A stretch of 64,000 nucleotides of DNA, from contig JAOALB010000041.1 in NCBI GenBank assembly GCA_025331125.1, positions 1-64,000 of the forward strand, given 5' to 3'. The stretch is from Mycogone perniciosa. Taxonomy: Eukaryota > Ascomycota > Sordariomycetes > Hypocreales > Hypocreaceae. The notes beneath the pieces are model-generated. The model was not told where the DNA came from, made no database searches, and saw nothing but the letters and a program-made list of their open reading frames with translations. Below are positions 1 to 10,826 of this stretch, in pieces; the first letter of the stretch is position 1; every line of letters starts with the position of its first letter. A program made the position numbers and the translations under genes.

Positions 1-1583
1 TAGTGATCATGTTCTTATTGGCCCGTCGTTCCGATATTCTTCCGGACCCGGGCCTTGGCCTGGTCGGGTCGTGACAACTATTTATTATAAATATATAATT
101 TATAAAAAAAGTAAAGCTATATAATATTCTTTACTTTAATTTCATTTTTATTATTTAATAAATAATTGAAATATTAATAGTATTTTAAATAAAAAGTATA
201 AATTAATATAAAATTATTAAATTATTTAATTACAGTTTATTATTATTTTCTAAAATCTTTTAAAACTTTGAATTATTTAATTTATTTTATAATTTAAATT
301 CATTAAAAGATTAATTTATTTAATTTAAACTCTTTTATAATATAATTTAAAAGGGCTATTTAATTTTAATAATTTTACTTTTTATATAAAAGCGCTATTC
401 TCTTTATTAAAGTTTACTATTAAGTTAACTATTATAAATTTTATTTTTATTATATTAATTTAAATCATTCAAAAGTAAATTAAAAAATTATAAAGATAAA
501 ATTATAATAATTAAGTAAAGCTAGCGACGACATCTATACAGCTTTGCTGCTAGCATATTGCCTCTAACGAGGCAATAGACGACACCCTGCCTTGCAAGAG
601 GCACGGCTACCGCCTTGCAAGAGGTATAGCCGACGATAACATACTGTCTCCTATGTAAGAGGCGTCGAAAACTACGCCGCCTTGTGAAAGATCCCAATAG
701 CTAGCACTCAGGTTTTTCCCTCTTTAAGGAGGGTTTTTCATCCTAGTACTTAAGGCCCTGGGCCTTAGATAACTCTTTTTCCTTTGTAATTAAAATGTAG
801 CGAATAGCTATAGTGTCAATACATCCGGCTATTCTCTAGCAGCTTGCTGGCTAGTTAGGCCAGTTCTAAGTCAACAAGACTACATGGAGGTAACCCACTA
901 TTTCATTTATGGATACGATAAAGAGCTTGGCCAGGCTCCTACTGATACTCCGTATAGGAAGGAGGAATGCTCTATGGCTCCAGCTAGAAAGCTTGAAGGA
1001 AGCGCTAGCAAAGCTGACCAGAGGTTGTATTGAAGGTCTGGGCAAACTTGCTCCACTATGGCTGTCTTTTATGATAGTAGCCTAGACTTAAGAGGCCTTG
1101 CCGTCCCGTATATGTAGGCGTGCCCTATATACGAAGTAATGTATCTATATTTTTATAGAAAGAATCCAACAAACTAAAGATGTCTCGAAATTAATTTTAA
1201 CCCTAATTGACCTTAACCCCTTACTTATTTGGTTTTTAGCTTCGCCGAAATCGATACTCAGCTATAGGTCACGCTACTAGATCCACTGTTTTGGATCCTT
1301 TCTATGAAAACATGGATGCATTACGGAGTGTAGGATTACCCTACTTATATTACCCTCATCCTCTTAGGTGATAATTGTGGAACTGTAAGTAAAATAATAT
1401 CTATGTTCGTATCCGTATAAGATCATAATCAAAGTTGGGTAGACTTCACTATAAGTATTCCTGTCTGGAAGGCGAGCCCATCTGTTTCTATTATATTGCA
1501 TTGTTTATAGTGTAAGAGGAAAGCTAAAACGTCTATTGCGCCAATTGCCCAACCCGTATATCGTCGGCTTGGATAGCTTCAAG
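1..1583. other. Gene-free AT-rich, RIP-like left flank
   Basis: No supported gene. Roughly 75-530 is almost pure A/T without long open frames, the composition expected of RIP-mutated repeat DNA in Pezizomycotina. From about 530 to 720 the sequence is more balanced and holds short imperfect repeats around a CCTTGCAAGAGG core (about 588-632). The rest to 1583 has no coding signal I recognise and contains the upstream region of the secreted glycosidase-like gene. Confidence 0.6.
588..632 (+). repeat. Two imperfect tandem copies of a ~22 bp unit
   Basis: Two adjacent units share the core GCCTTGCAAGAGG and end in near-identical GGCTA/TAGCC sequence. A related GCCTTGTGAAAG follows at about 680. 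They lie at the edge of the AT-rich block and are probably part of a decayed repetitive element. Confidence 0.5.
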
Positions 1584-4500
1584 ATGCTCCCCACACTTTC
1601 CCTCGCGCTGGGGCTCCTAGCGAGCACTGGCGCAGCCAATGAAGTCGTCGCCGGTTTCAATGCCTTCGGAGCGGCCCAGGTTATGATCCAGAAGGCCGGG
1701 AAGTCGTGGGAATGGGGCACAGCCGCAGAGGCCCTGCTAGAACTATATAACCCGGAGTTATCGGTATACAGTGGCAACCCATTCCCTGGGGGCAAAATTC
1801 CCAAGGCCGACCCCAATACGTTTGCCCTTAAGTATGCCCGTCAGTTTATTAATACTAATTCACAAGTCTTTGCGGGCGACTCTGCTGTTGGTGACCCAGC
1901 ATCGCTTGGTGTTTCTGCCCTGCTCCTTGGCCAGTCGGATCAGAACTATATCGATGCTTCAAACCGAGAAGCTGATTATTTGCTCAACGTTGCACCGAAA
2001 TACTCCAATAGTGCTATCTCGCATCGGCCTGATGTGGCAGAGCTCTGGGCTGATAACGTAGCCATGTCTTTCCCTTTCCGTAAGTCCAAACATTTGCGTG
2101 TCGGTATTATACAGAATTGCTCATTATCTTATCTATAGTGGCCTACCTCGCTGTACAGAACAACAATGTGTCTCTTATAGCAGAAACCGTTCGACAAATC
2201 GGCCTGTATCGTGCTGTCCTCAAGGCTGATGATCTCAACTGGCGTCATATTATTGGGCCGCAATCCCAAGATACTGGACTTTGGTCTACGGGCAACGGCT
2301 GGGCAGCCCTCGGTATGACTCGTGTACTTTACACGCTGCAGAAGTGGTCTGGTTCATCCGGCGCTTTAGGGTCTCAAGCTGGACAGCTTAAGTCTTGGAT
2401 CAAGGAGATCCTCGATGGCGCTATACAGTCGGGAACGGATAATGGCCTGCTGTGCAATTATCTCAATGACGGTAGCTGGTTCGGCGAGATCTCCGGTACT
2501 GCCCTGCTATCGGCTATAGCTTATCGAATGGCTGTTAATGACCCTGGTATATAAATCTATACTATATCCCTCCCCTTAATAATATACTAACATACTACAG
2601 GCACATTCGGAAAGAATTACATCACCTGGGCCGATAATAATCGAAAGGCCTTAGGAAGCAAACAAGGGGGCAGCGGCATTTTCTCACCAGCCGTAAACCC
2701 ATATAACTGGAAAGACCGCAATGCATATACCGCGGGATCCCCTGAGGGACAGGCCTTTACAGTTTTCCTCTATACAGCTTACAGGGACTGTGTAAATGCT
2801 AATATTTGCAAGGCAACCCCCTCAGCCACTACTATTTCAAAGCCCGGTATTGGGCCTATTGATATTATAACTGTGCTGAATGCCCCAATCACTTTCAGCT
2901 CAATGCCTGACCCTACTGGCACTGTGTGTGGAGGGGTTGATAGCTGCGATGCCGATGGGTGTGCCGGCTCATTTGCCGGAGACGTCAAGTATCCAACCTG
3001 TACAGCCGGAAGCAAGAAGGGGTGTCAATGCAAGGCCACGGACAAGACCTGTGGACCGCATGCATCTTGTGATGCACATGGATGCGCTGGATCCTTCAAC
3101 GGTCTCGGCAACGTGGTATACGGGAAATGCACCGGTAACTTTGAGGGATGCGACTGTCTACCAACGGATAATACCTGCGGCCCCCATCAGTCTTGCAATA
3201 AGAATGGATGTGATGGTTCTTTTAATAGTCTCGGAAATGTAGAGTACGCTCAGTGCACCGGCAACTTCAAGGGATGCAAGTGTACAGCTCAGCCAGACAC
3301 ATGTGGACCTCGTCAGTCATGCACTAAGAACGGATGCGCGGGCTCCTTCAACGGTCTGGGCAATACCAAGTACGCTCAGTGTACTGGTAACTTCAAGGGG
3401 TGCGAGTGTCTCGCAGAAGATGATACCTGTGGTCCACATGTGTCTTGCGATGCCAACGGATGCGCTGGCTCGTTCAACGGCCTCGGGAATGTGCCGTATG
3501 CTCAGTGCACAGGCAACTTTGTTGGCTGTAAGTGCTTGGCCCAGCAAGATACCTGCGGACCGCGCAAATCTTGTGATGCCAATGGCTGTGCCGGATCCTT
3601 TAACGATTTAGGCGATGTTCCATATGCCAAGTGCACAGGCAACTTCAAGGGCTGTGAATGCACATCTACCCACCGAACCTGCGGCGCGCCTTTATCCTGC
3701 GACCTTAACGGATGCTCTGGTTCCTTTAATGGCCTGGGCAATGTGCCTCTTGGTAAATGCACAAACAACTTCAAGGGATGCGACTGCTTGCCAAAGCCTG
3801 ATACATGCGGACCACCTCGGGATTGCAGTACAAATGGTTGCAATGGCCGCTTTAGTATTGATGATGGCAAAGCATATTGCATGGACAATTTTCAAGGTTG
3901 CGAATGCAAGGCCAATCCCCACACTTGTGGCGATGCCCAAAGTTGCGATAAAAACCATTGCGACGGCAAGTTTATTGGTCTCAGTGTTTCTCCGGTCTGC
4001 ACCAACTTCTTCAAGGACTGTGTATGTACTGCAACCAATACTACTTGTGGGCCCCAGCGGAGTTGCGATGACAACGGTTGCAGTGGCGGCTATGACTCAA
4101 AAGGTGTGGCGCGCTGTCAAGGCAACTATAAGACATGCAAATGTAATCCTACGAAGGTTGGTGAAGGAGTTCTTACATTGGCTTATGGCTTAGCTAACTG
4201 AAACTATAGAATACCTGCGGTCAGGCACAAAACTGTGACCTGAATGGCTGCAACGGCTCTTTTGATGCAGATTCTAATACCGCGCGATGCCGCGGCAACT
4301 TTAAAGGTTGTGTCTGCAACCCAGTTCATGTAAGTCCTAGTCTCCCTGACTTGGAGGCTCAGGACGTTTGCTAACCTTGCCCCAGGCAACGTGCAACCAA
4401 AGGCAAAGCTGCAGCGAAAACAATTGCAACGGCGCCTTTATCAATGGCCAACCCATTTGCACCAACAACTATGCCGACTGCCCGTGCATTCCTGACCCCA

Positions 4501-5024
4501 TCTGGATTCCGCCGCCTCCGCCTCTGTCTTCGTCACCGCCCATGCCATCGCAGGTTTCAGGAAACCACGATGGTTCGGCTATTTGTGCCTCTATTAGCAA
4601 AATAACCTGCATGGCGGCAGCTGCCAGGTTCATGGACAATGTCGTATACCATCAGTACACGTCGGCCGTATGGCCAGACTCGACTGGTGCTGATATTGTC
4701 AATGGCATTTTTTGGATAGCTGGCCCTGTTATTGAGGATTTGTTTGGCATCGACTATGGCTGTACAGTTATTTGGAACTGTGATAACCAGGATGCGTTGA
4801 ACGTTGGCATGACGGGCAAACAAATCAAGGACTCCATGTTGAACATTTACAACCTGGATGGCGCCAGGGGGTGCGGAAGCACCTATCTATCTAATGCTTG
4901 CTACATTACTGTCAATGGCTGCAACAATTGCCGAGACTATGGCCGTGGTGGTACCCTATGGAATCCTGCTACAGTCCGAGATGGGTCATATGGAGACGCT
5001 GGTGATGGGTTCTTCAATCATTAG
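1584..5024 (+). CDS. Secreted six-hairpin glycosidase-like protein with 12 Cys-rich repeats
   Basis: Model join(1584..2079, 2139..2546, 2601..4156, 4210..4329, 4386..5024), 1072 aa. All four introns are GT-AG and frame-consistent. The ATG at 1584 starts a signal peptide (MLPTLSLALGLLASTGAA). Residues ~20-390 look like the (alpha/alpha)6 barrel of the GH88/GH105 superfamily, with HRPDVAELWAD, a HIIGPQSQD segment and STGNGWAALGMTRVL carrying the family GNGW motif. From Cys ~411 to ~895 there are twelve ~38-42 aa units, each with six cysteines spaced C-x5-C-x4-C-x~14-C-x6-C-x-C. Splicing at 4156/4210 keeps the inter-repeat spacing exactly, which supports that junction. A proline-rich linker and a ~155 aa cysteine-containing C-terminal domain that I do not recognise follow. 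Probably extracellular carbohydrate-active; the substrate cannot be read. It sits beside RIP-like DNA, so it may be an accessory gene. Confidence 0.75.
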
Positions 5025-6868
5025 GTATTGTCTTTCTCACGTTCTGTGACTTGTTTTTTTCACAAACAGTTGTAAATCTCACCAGGTAGCAAAGGGAACC
5101 TTGGGGCACTGTATTAATAAAAGAATTGAGGATGCTTGTGATAGTAGTATTGAGAATAGGAAAATCTCTGTCAGAAACTGGGGACGACCAGAAGAGAGTG
5201 AGAGAGTCTGGGAGGCAGCCTAGCCGTAAAGTAGCAGGTGAGTCGCGAGCAAGTAGAAAGGTGACTGTATTGATTTCTGCCCTTCTTTCCTATAAAGTCT
5301 AAAGTTTTCTATATATATACGCCTTCTTAGGGTTATATAGCTTTATAAAAAAAAGGGCTAGCTGAGTTACTCCAGCTCCTGTTATAAGGCCCTAGTAGCA
5401 GTTGATAACGCTCATTTATAAAACAGGTACATAATGACTCCATCACTACATTTATTATCGGAAAAAAGGAAAATCATTGCAAACCGATAGTAGATACTGT
5501 GGTGGGCAGCCGAGGCGAGCAGTCCACTCTATCTAGGTCTTGGATGAGAGAGCATCCTTGGGCTGCAAACTAGTTGACAGCGCAGCAGTCCGCCCAGCAT
5601 AAACTTGTGCCGCCTGTTCCAGTTTCTAAATTTGTCAGGATGTGGGAGCTGGGCGAGGCGGGTTTATACGCTATCCAATTGAATGCCGGGCATGTAATAG
5701 TTGCAGTTCATTTTGTAGCCTTATGGGAACAAGCACAGATAAAGGGATATTTCCATTACTCTATACTGATCTAATTATTCTGCCATTGCTATACAATCAT
5801 TACAAAATTACCTTTTCTTAGAGGCAAAGATTTGGTGTTCGATTTCCTGGAACATGGGCTGCCTTTCGCGCTCCCTCTCCTCCTTCTTAATACTAAGAAA
5901 TACACACACTAGTTGTAATTTGACGAACTTGCCAGTTTTTTCGACTCTCCTATGAAAACTCTTGTTCGACCATAACCGTCTCTGTCCGGAATAGCTTTAT
6001 TAAGAACGCAATATATTAACGCCGAGCTTGAAAATCTCCATTGAATCATTGGGTGAAGAGTTGAATAAACTACAACCTCTTCAGGGAGTTCACTTGCCTG
6101 TATGTCTCTGCACCATCAGCTTGGAGAAGCCATGTCACATTGATAGCAGGGCTCATGCGTGCTTCCTCTTCCTGAGTTGGGCCGGGCGAACCCTTTCCAG
6201 ATGTATCGACCTACCTACTATCTTTTGCCACTTGTGTCGCATGAGATCAGTAACTGGCTCACGAAGAATTCCACATGGTGGAGCGTCCATTGGCTTGAAT
6301 AACTCGTTGGCTTGCTGGGCGAGTTGTTAGAATCGGAAAGCTCCATCTTCGTAACAGGTACACCCACTAAAGCCATAACGGTGGTACTCAGTTGGCTTTC
6401 CCGATTTGCGCGAAACATTGAAAATATCTATTGCTAAGGTTTAATATAGTAGGAAAATATATTATTCAAGTATATAGAACTTGCCAATAACTTAATTATA
6501 AATATCTAGGTCCTTGAAATAGATATTCTATCCCTGATAATATTATAGACTTAAGGATCCAAATATTATTATAAGCCAGTTGATACACAATAAATAGTGT
6601 ATAGTCCTTTTCCTTCCTTCCATCCTTTCTTTCCTCTTTATCTGCACTTTGCATATCACCAGTTAAAGACGGAGGAAAGTTTTGTTATACTAAAGAATAT
6701 AACGCGATGCGGATCTACCTATTACTAAGGTTGACATATTTGTTTCATTGTATAAACCTGCCCTTGAACCTTTATGCTGCAAAGGACTGCTAGAACCGTC
6801 TTTCGTCTCATACTAACGACACTATACTCGGTAAACAGTGTTTGCGCAGCAGAGTCTTCATATATACC
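5025..6868. other. Intergenic region without supported genes
   Basis: About 1.8 kb with only short open frames lacking recognisable motifs. Segments around 5300-5350 and 6430-6600 are AT-rich. No RNA gene or complete transposon was recognised; it may hold mutated repeat remnants. Confidence 0.5.
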
Positions 6869-7333
6869 TTAGCCCAGAATAGAGTAAAATTCATACCCAA
6901 TGAGCTTGGTGCATGGGAGAAGACCAGTGTCATCCCGGATGATGCAACGAGGGTCCTGGCACTGATTTTGAATGCTACCATCAAGTCCGCCAGGGCACAG
7001 CTGGAGGTGGAATTTTCCACTACCATTAAACTGGATGGATTTTGGTCCACGGGGTAGTCTTCCGCATTCGGCCCCAGATTTGCCTGATATGGCCCCTAGG
7101 ACGTTGGTAAAACCGCAGGTTGCGAGACCCGGGCCTTGAGCGAAAACGGCGAGCGCCCATTCTGGAACAGCGGACTTGGTCTCAGAGGGTGAGAGAGACA
7201 GCTCAAGAGCGGCAGGCGAAAAAGTCATAGTCTCATCATCATTCGATACAGGAGAAGCCTGCACACCGGCCAATGAGAGAGCAGCCAGCAATACCGCGAG
7301 GCGGGTTGTAGTTTTCGATGGGTTAAACAACAT
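6869..7333 (-). CDS. Small secreted cysteine-containing protein (effector-like)
   Basis: Single-exon 154-aa frame with ATG at 7333. The N-terminus has a basic start then a hydrophobic run (LAVLLAALSLAGVQAS), a good signal peptide with likely cleavage near residue 26. The mature part is ~128 aa with six cysteines (CGF, ECGR, LCPG, QCQD, RCII, PCTK), compatible with three disulfides. No enzyme motif or known family was recognised. The gene lies just outside an AT-rich, repeat-bearing stretch, a common location of lineage-specific secreted proteins in fungi. Size, signal peptide and cysteines are seen; an effector role is inference. A short additional 3' exon cannot be excluded. Confidence 0.6.
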   Translation of the reverse strand: MLFNPSKTTTRLAVLLAALSLAGVQASPVSNDDETMTFSPAALELSLSPSETKSAVPEWALAVFAQGPGLATCGFTNVLGAISGKSGAECGRLPRGPKSIQFNGSGKFHLQLCPGGLDGSIQNQCQDPRCIIRDDTGLLPCTKLIGYEFYSILG

Positions 7334-7445
7334 TGCTTTAAGAGGTAATGAGATATGGATTGATTGGTAAATAACTTAATCCAAGATTAAAACTGAAACT
7401 GAAGAGAGCTGGTATTCAAGTGTTACATAGGATATGATGGGTTTA

Positions 7446-7483
<38 letters not shown>

Positions 7484-8467
7484 TTAACAACGCTAAATAT
7501 TATAGTTAATAATTGCAAGCCCGCTATTTTAAGTTAAGTATAGAGTAATATTAAGTTAAATCCGTTAAAAATGGATTTCGGATATATACTATATTATAGT
7601 ATAGAGTATATTTTACGTTAATAAATATAAATATATTACATAGACTAATTATCTGGGCGTGTCACAGGAGGTGAAGGAATTCGGCACCTGCCTAATTCAG
7701 TTATAGCTGCATACGACTTATACGTTAATTATGTAAATAGCCGTTGTTCGAGGCCAGCCGGCCTCGAGCTTATCATCCTTTCTTCCTTAGTGTTAGATAG
7801 ACAATTCTAGGTCCCCTCTTTATATTACACACCTAAGGCCAGTCCTTTTACAGCGCGGAGTTTAGATTTAATAATATATATAAGGTTAGTAATAATCTAA
7901 AGCTAAACTTTATTAACTTTTTAATAAAGGTAATATAATAGTTAATATCATATTATATTTTTTCAAGAACAGGACTATCTCTTAAGAGACTGGAAGCTCT
8001 GGAGCTTTTATAATATTATATGGGCCGGGATATATATATAAAAGTAACTGTGGTCCCTGAAAATATAGAACTTTAGAGACCAGTAAACTACTGCTGCTAC
8101 ACCTAACTATTAGTTTCTGGCTTATTACCTGCTTGTTAGCACCTATTTCTCCTCCAAGTGACTACTCTTTAACCTCCTTTACTCTTCCCTAGGGTCGCAG
8201 CCGCTCGCCCGATTCATCTGCCCTAAAGAGGGTCTCTAACACTACCGCCCACTTACTTAAATTAATGCTTTACTTAAACCTGTATTCTTAATACAGTACT
8301 TTATTATAATATCCAAAATATACTTAATATAAAGTATTTATTTATACATTATTAAATTATTAATATAAATATTATATATTTATTTAATCAAAAAATAAAA
8401 CTGTTTCTATTTAAGTAAAACAAAAAAATAAAAAACTCTTGTTTTTTATCTGTAATCATTTAGTATT
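7334..8467. other. AT-rich, RIP-like intergenic block
   Basis: No supported gene. Most of 7440-8460 is strongly A/T biased and rich in TA dinucleotides, typical of RIP-degraded repeats, apart from a GC-richer island at ~7660-7800 and ~8130-8250 that has no recognised coding content. Confidence 0.6.
7447..7480. repeat. (AT)n microsatellite
   Basis: An uninterrupted AT dinucleotide run of about 16 units directly upstream of the small secreted protein gene (which reads away from it on the minus strand). Confidence 0.95.
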
Positions 8468-8895
8468 TATATAGAGTAGTGCTATTTATACAGATGGTCC
8501 GTGCGCCGCCCGCAAAAATCTCCCTACAGCTCCTTATACTCTGCAACTTGAACCACAGCAACAACACCACCACAGCAATATTATCAGCGCTGTTAGGAAT
8601 GGATATCCCTGTTAACCCTCTATTAACTCAGTCTGAAGAGATAACTGGCTTTAATCTTATTAAAGAGGGGATTGATGAAATTTTGCCAGCTATACAGCCG
8701 GGAGAATAGTTATTTTTTATGTAGGTGGGGAATGAAGACTTGTTATTTGAAGTAATCTAATATACTATAAATAGCTGTTATGTAAAGAATTAAGTTGCAG
8801 AGTGTAAGGAGCTGTAGGGAGATTTTGCGGGTGGCGGACAGACTATCTGTATAAATAGCAATTTTTATCTATATAAATAGCACTACTCTTTATAT
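8468..8895. mobile_element. MITE-like element with long terminal inverted repeats
   Basis: The left arm (about 8468-8552) and right arm (about 8788-8895) are reverse complements over ~75 bp with a few mismatches, including the shared segments AGTAGTGCTATTTATA and ATCTCCCTACAGCTCC. The right arm carries a short internal duplication of the ATAAATAGC end. The ~235 bp interior has no transposase motif; a 76-codon open frame crossing the left arm is probably incidental. Length and structure fit a non-autonomous DNA transposon. Superfamily is not assigned because the target-site duplication is unclear in the flanking TA-rich DNA. Confidence 0.75.
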
Positions 8896-8937
8896 ATAAA
8901 GTACTTTATATATAAGCTATTTTTAAGTACTAAGTTA

Positions 8938-9028
8938 ATAGGAGTTAGGTGTTAAAAGGAGTTAGGTGTTAGAAGGAGTTAGGTGTTAGAAGGAGTTAGG
9001 TGTTAGAAGGAGTTAGGTGTTAAAAGGT
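8938..9028 (+). repeat. 17-bp tandem repeat, about five copies
   Basis: Five near-perfect head-to-tail copies of AGGAGTTAGGTGTTAGA, differing only by A/G at one position. It lies between the MITE-like element and the NLR relic. Confidence 0.95.
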
Positions 9029-9089
9029 CCTTATTTATTACGCTTCGCTAAATAAAGGAAAGTGTTTATATAGTTTTAATCTAAAAATT

Positions 9090-10205
9090 TTAAAAGGGAG
9101 GGTTATACGAGCTTATCTCCTTTACTAAACTATTAGTACTAGCCCCGCTATAACCACTTACCGTACCATTATGAGAAGCCGAAGCTAAAAGGTTACTATC
9201 GTGAGAATATGTACAGCAACGGACATAATCAGAATGCCCCTCAAGAATGTGAGCGATGGGTGCCCAATTCCTTTCCAAGCCTTACAACGTTAACAACTCC
9301 GGGAATTCTTTAGGTAGAAATTGCTTCCCAATCATGCTATCTTGAGGGCAAAAAGGCATGGTATTTCTCAATCCAAGTTTGGTGGGACTATTATTGAATT
9401 CATGAAAATGGAGAAAGCGATGCGTTTTGTAAACCTGATCAAGGAAGCCCTGGTTTCCATTATCTTCACCGACTGTAGCGCTCAGTTTCGCCTAAAAGTC
9501 AAGTTAATATGAAGTCCTTGTGCAGAATATCGATAGATGAGCAATTCCAGGGAGAATGACACGTACTTTCAACCGACCCTCAAGTTCCCACATCAGGGCG
9601 ACAGCCAGCCTGACGACGCTAATAAATCTACCCACTTCAACGTGTTCTTAAAAAGAAATTTATTAACTTTATCCGCGATCGCGCCCTTTTCACCTCTTGC
9701 GAGTTTCTCGGGGACGTCTTCCACAGCCTTGACAAATATCTTAGGCACCAGAGAACCATCAAGGAGTGTGAGCCAGTAAGCCGCGTGGTCGCCTCCTTTT
9801 TAATAAAGTATCAGCCTGACTAATCTTTAAAGTGTACGGTTTCGTCGCGCAATTCCAAGAAGGCAGAGCATTTCTTTTCTATGAGAACAGGAATATTCAC
9901 CTCTGGCGGCAGGTCAACAATCCCCTCAAGTTCTGTAGTACAAAGTGGCTTATATGCTATAGCCATTGCTGCGAGGATTTTTAAATAATATTTCAACTCA
10001 TTTGCACTGAGTTTATTAATCTGAAGTTCCATCAGGGCCTCCAACGGGGTTGATGTGGGCTCTGATATGGGTTTCGATAATTTGTCGAGAATATCTAGAG
10101 CATTCTAAGGATCATAGCGTTTGATGGCCTCGCACGCTATCTCCACCCACAAGAAATTAACGGGCGAAGACTCCCGTAACTTCGCTGTCAGCTGATCGCG
10201 GAACC
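9090..10205 (-). pseudogene. Decayed NACHT-WD40 NLR fragment
   Basis: Reading the minus strand from 10205 gives NACHT-C-terminal-like sequence (SSPVNFLWVEIACEAIK..., later LMELQINKLSANELKYYLKI and LCTTELEGIVDLPP), followed after a frame change by further open sequence. Another segment (~9480-9090) reads into a WD40 start (LEGHSDYVRCCTYSHDSNLLASAS). The frame is broken by TAG at ~10108 (where a CAG is plausible), stops after HFKD near 9820, a frameshift around 9790 and a TAA near 9285 directly before the WD40 part. It begins without an N-terminal domain or Walker A and ends after one WD repeat. Order and orientation match HET-E-type NLRs. The CAG/CAA-to-TAG/TAA style stops fit RIP. Confidence 0.8.
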
Positions 10206-10323
10206 CCCTATATCGAATATAAGGAAAACATAAAAATTGCGATTTGCTAGGTATACCTAAAAGAGATTGACATCACCAAAAAAGGGAGAGAAGGAAGAGA
10301 AACAGGCAAAAAGGGCAAAAAAC

Positions 10324-10408
10324 GACCACGCCAGGAGTCGAACCTGGAATCTCTAGAGGAAGTGCTCAGAACCGAAATCTAGCGCCTTAGCCATTAGGCC
10401 ACGCGGCC
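10324..10408 (-). tRNA. tRNA-Arg (anticodon UCG) with 13-nt intron
   Basis: The reverse complement folds as a cloverleaf. Acceptor GGCCGCG pairs with CGTGGTC, the D stem is GCCT/AGGC, the anticodon stem is CTAGA/TCTAG, and the T arm is CCAGG-TTCGACT-CCTGG. The anticodon loop is 20 nt; removing 13 nt after position 37 restores a 7-nt loop with anticodon TCG. A run of six T follows on the transcribed strand (poly-T Pol III terminator). Confidence 0.9.
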
Positions 10409-10826
10409 GCTGATGATCGTGGGAATGATATTTAGATATAAGAAGTGAACAGACTATGCTGGAGTCCACACCATGCATGTCTGCCCTTACAATTCCCAGA
10501 TAACGAAGACGAATTTCGATCTGTCCATTCACCATACACTCAATCAACATGAATATGCATACACAGCATGATGCTAATGGTATCCCTGCCTAACCCAACA
10601 TATGCCTCTGGCCTGCCAAACCTAATGCCCCTTGTAAATGCCCAGCCCCCAAAATCCCACCGTTAAAACATCCCATCACCCTCTATGCATATGCTTTATA
10701 AACCAAAATGCTCATATCCACACGAAGACTGCATTGCCCAACTCGGTCAACTACGAAGTATGCGGCGCCGGAATTCTATGCTTGCACTTCTAATCTCGCC
10801 GTTTCGTCTCGCCCCACATCATTCAC
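10409..10826. other. Intergenic spacer
   Basis: About 420 bp between tRNA-Arg and the 3' end of the patatin-like lipase gene. It holds presumed 3' UTR sequence and no other recognised feature. Confidence 0.5.

Noticed and set aside
1505..1816. Minus-strand frame opposite the first exon of the glycosidase-like gene
   Set aside because: Shadow of the coding exon; no motif, and the plus strand has signal peptide and spliced family match.
6842..7057. Plus-strand 71-codon frame
   Set aside because: Antisense to the small secreted protein; no ATG-context or family support.
8479..8709. 76-codon frame inside the MITE-like element
   Set aside because: Begins within the inverted repeat and has no transposase or other motif.
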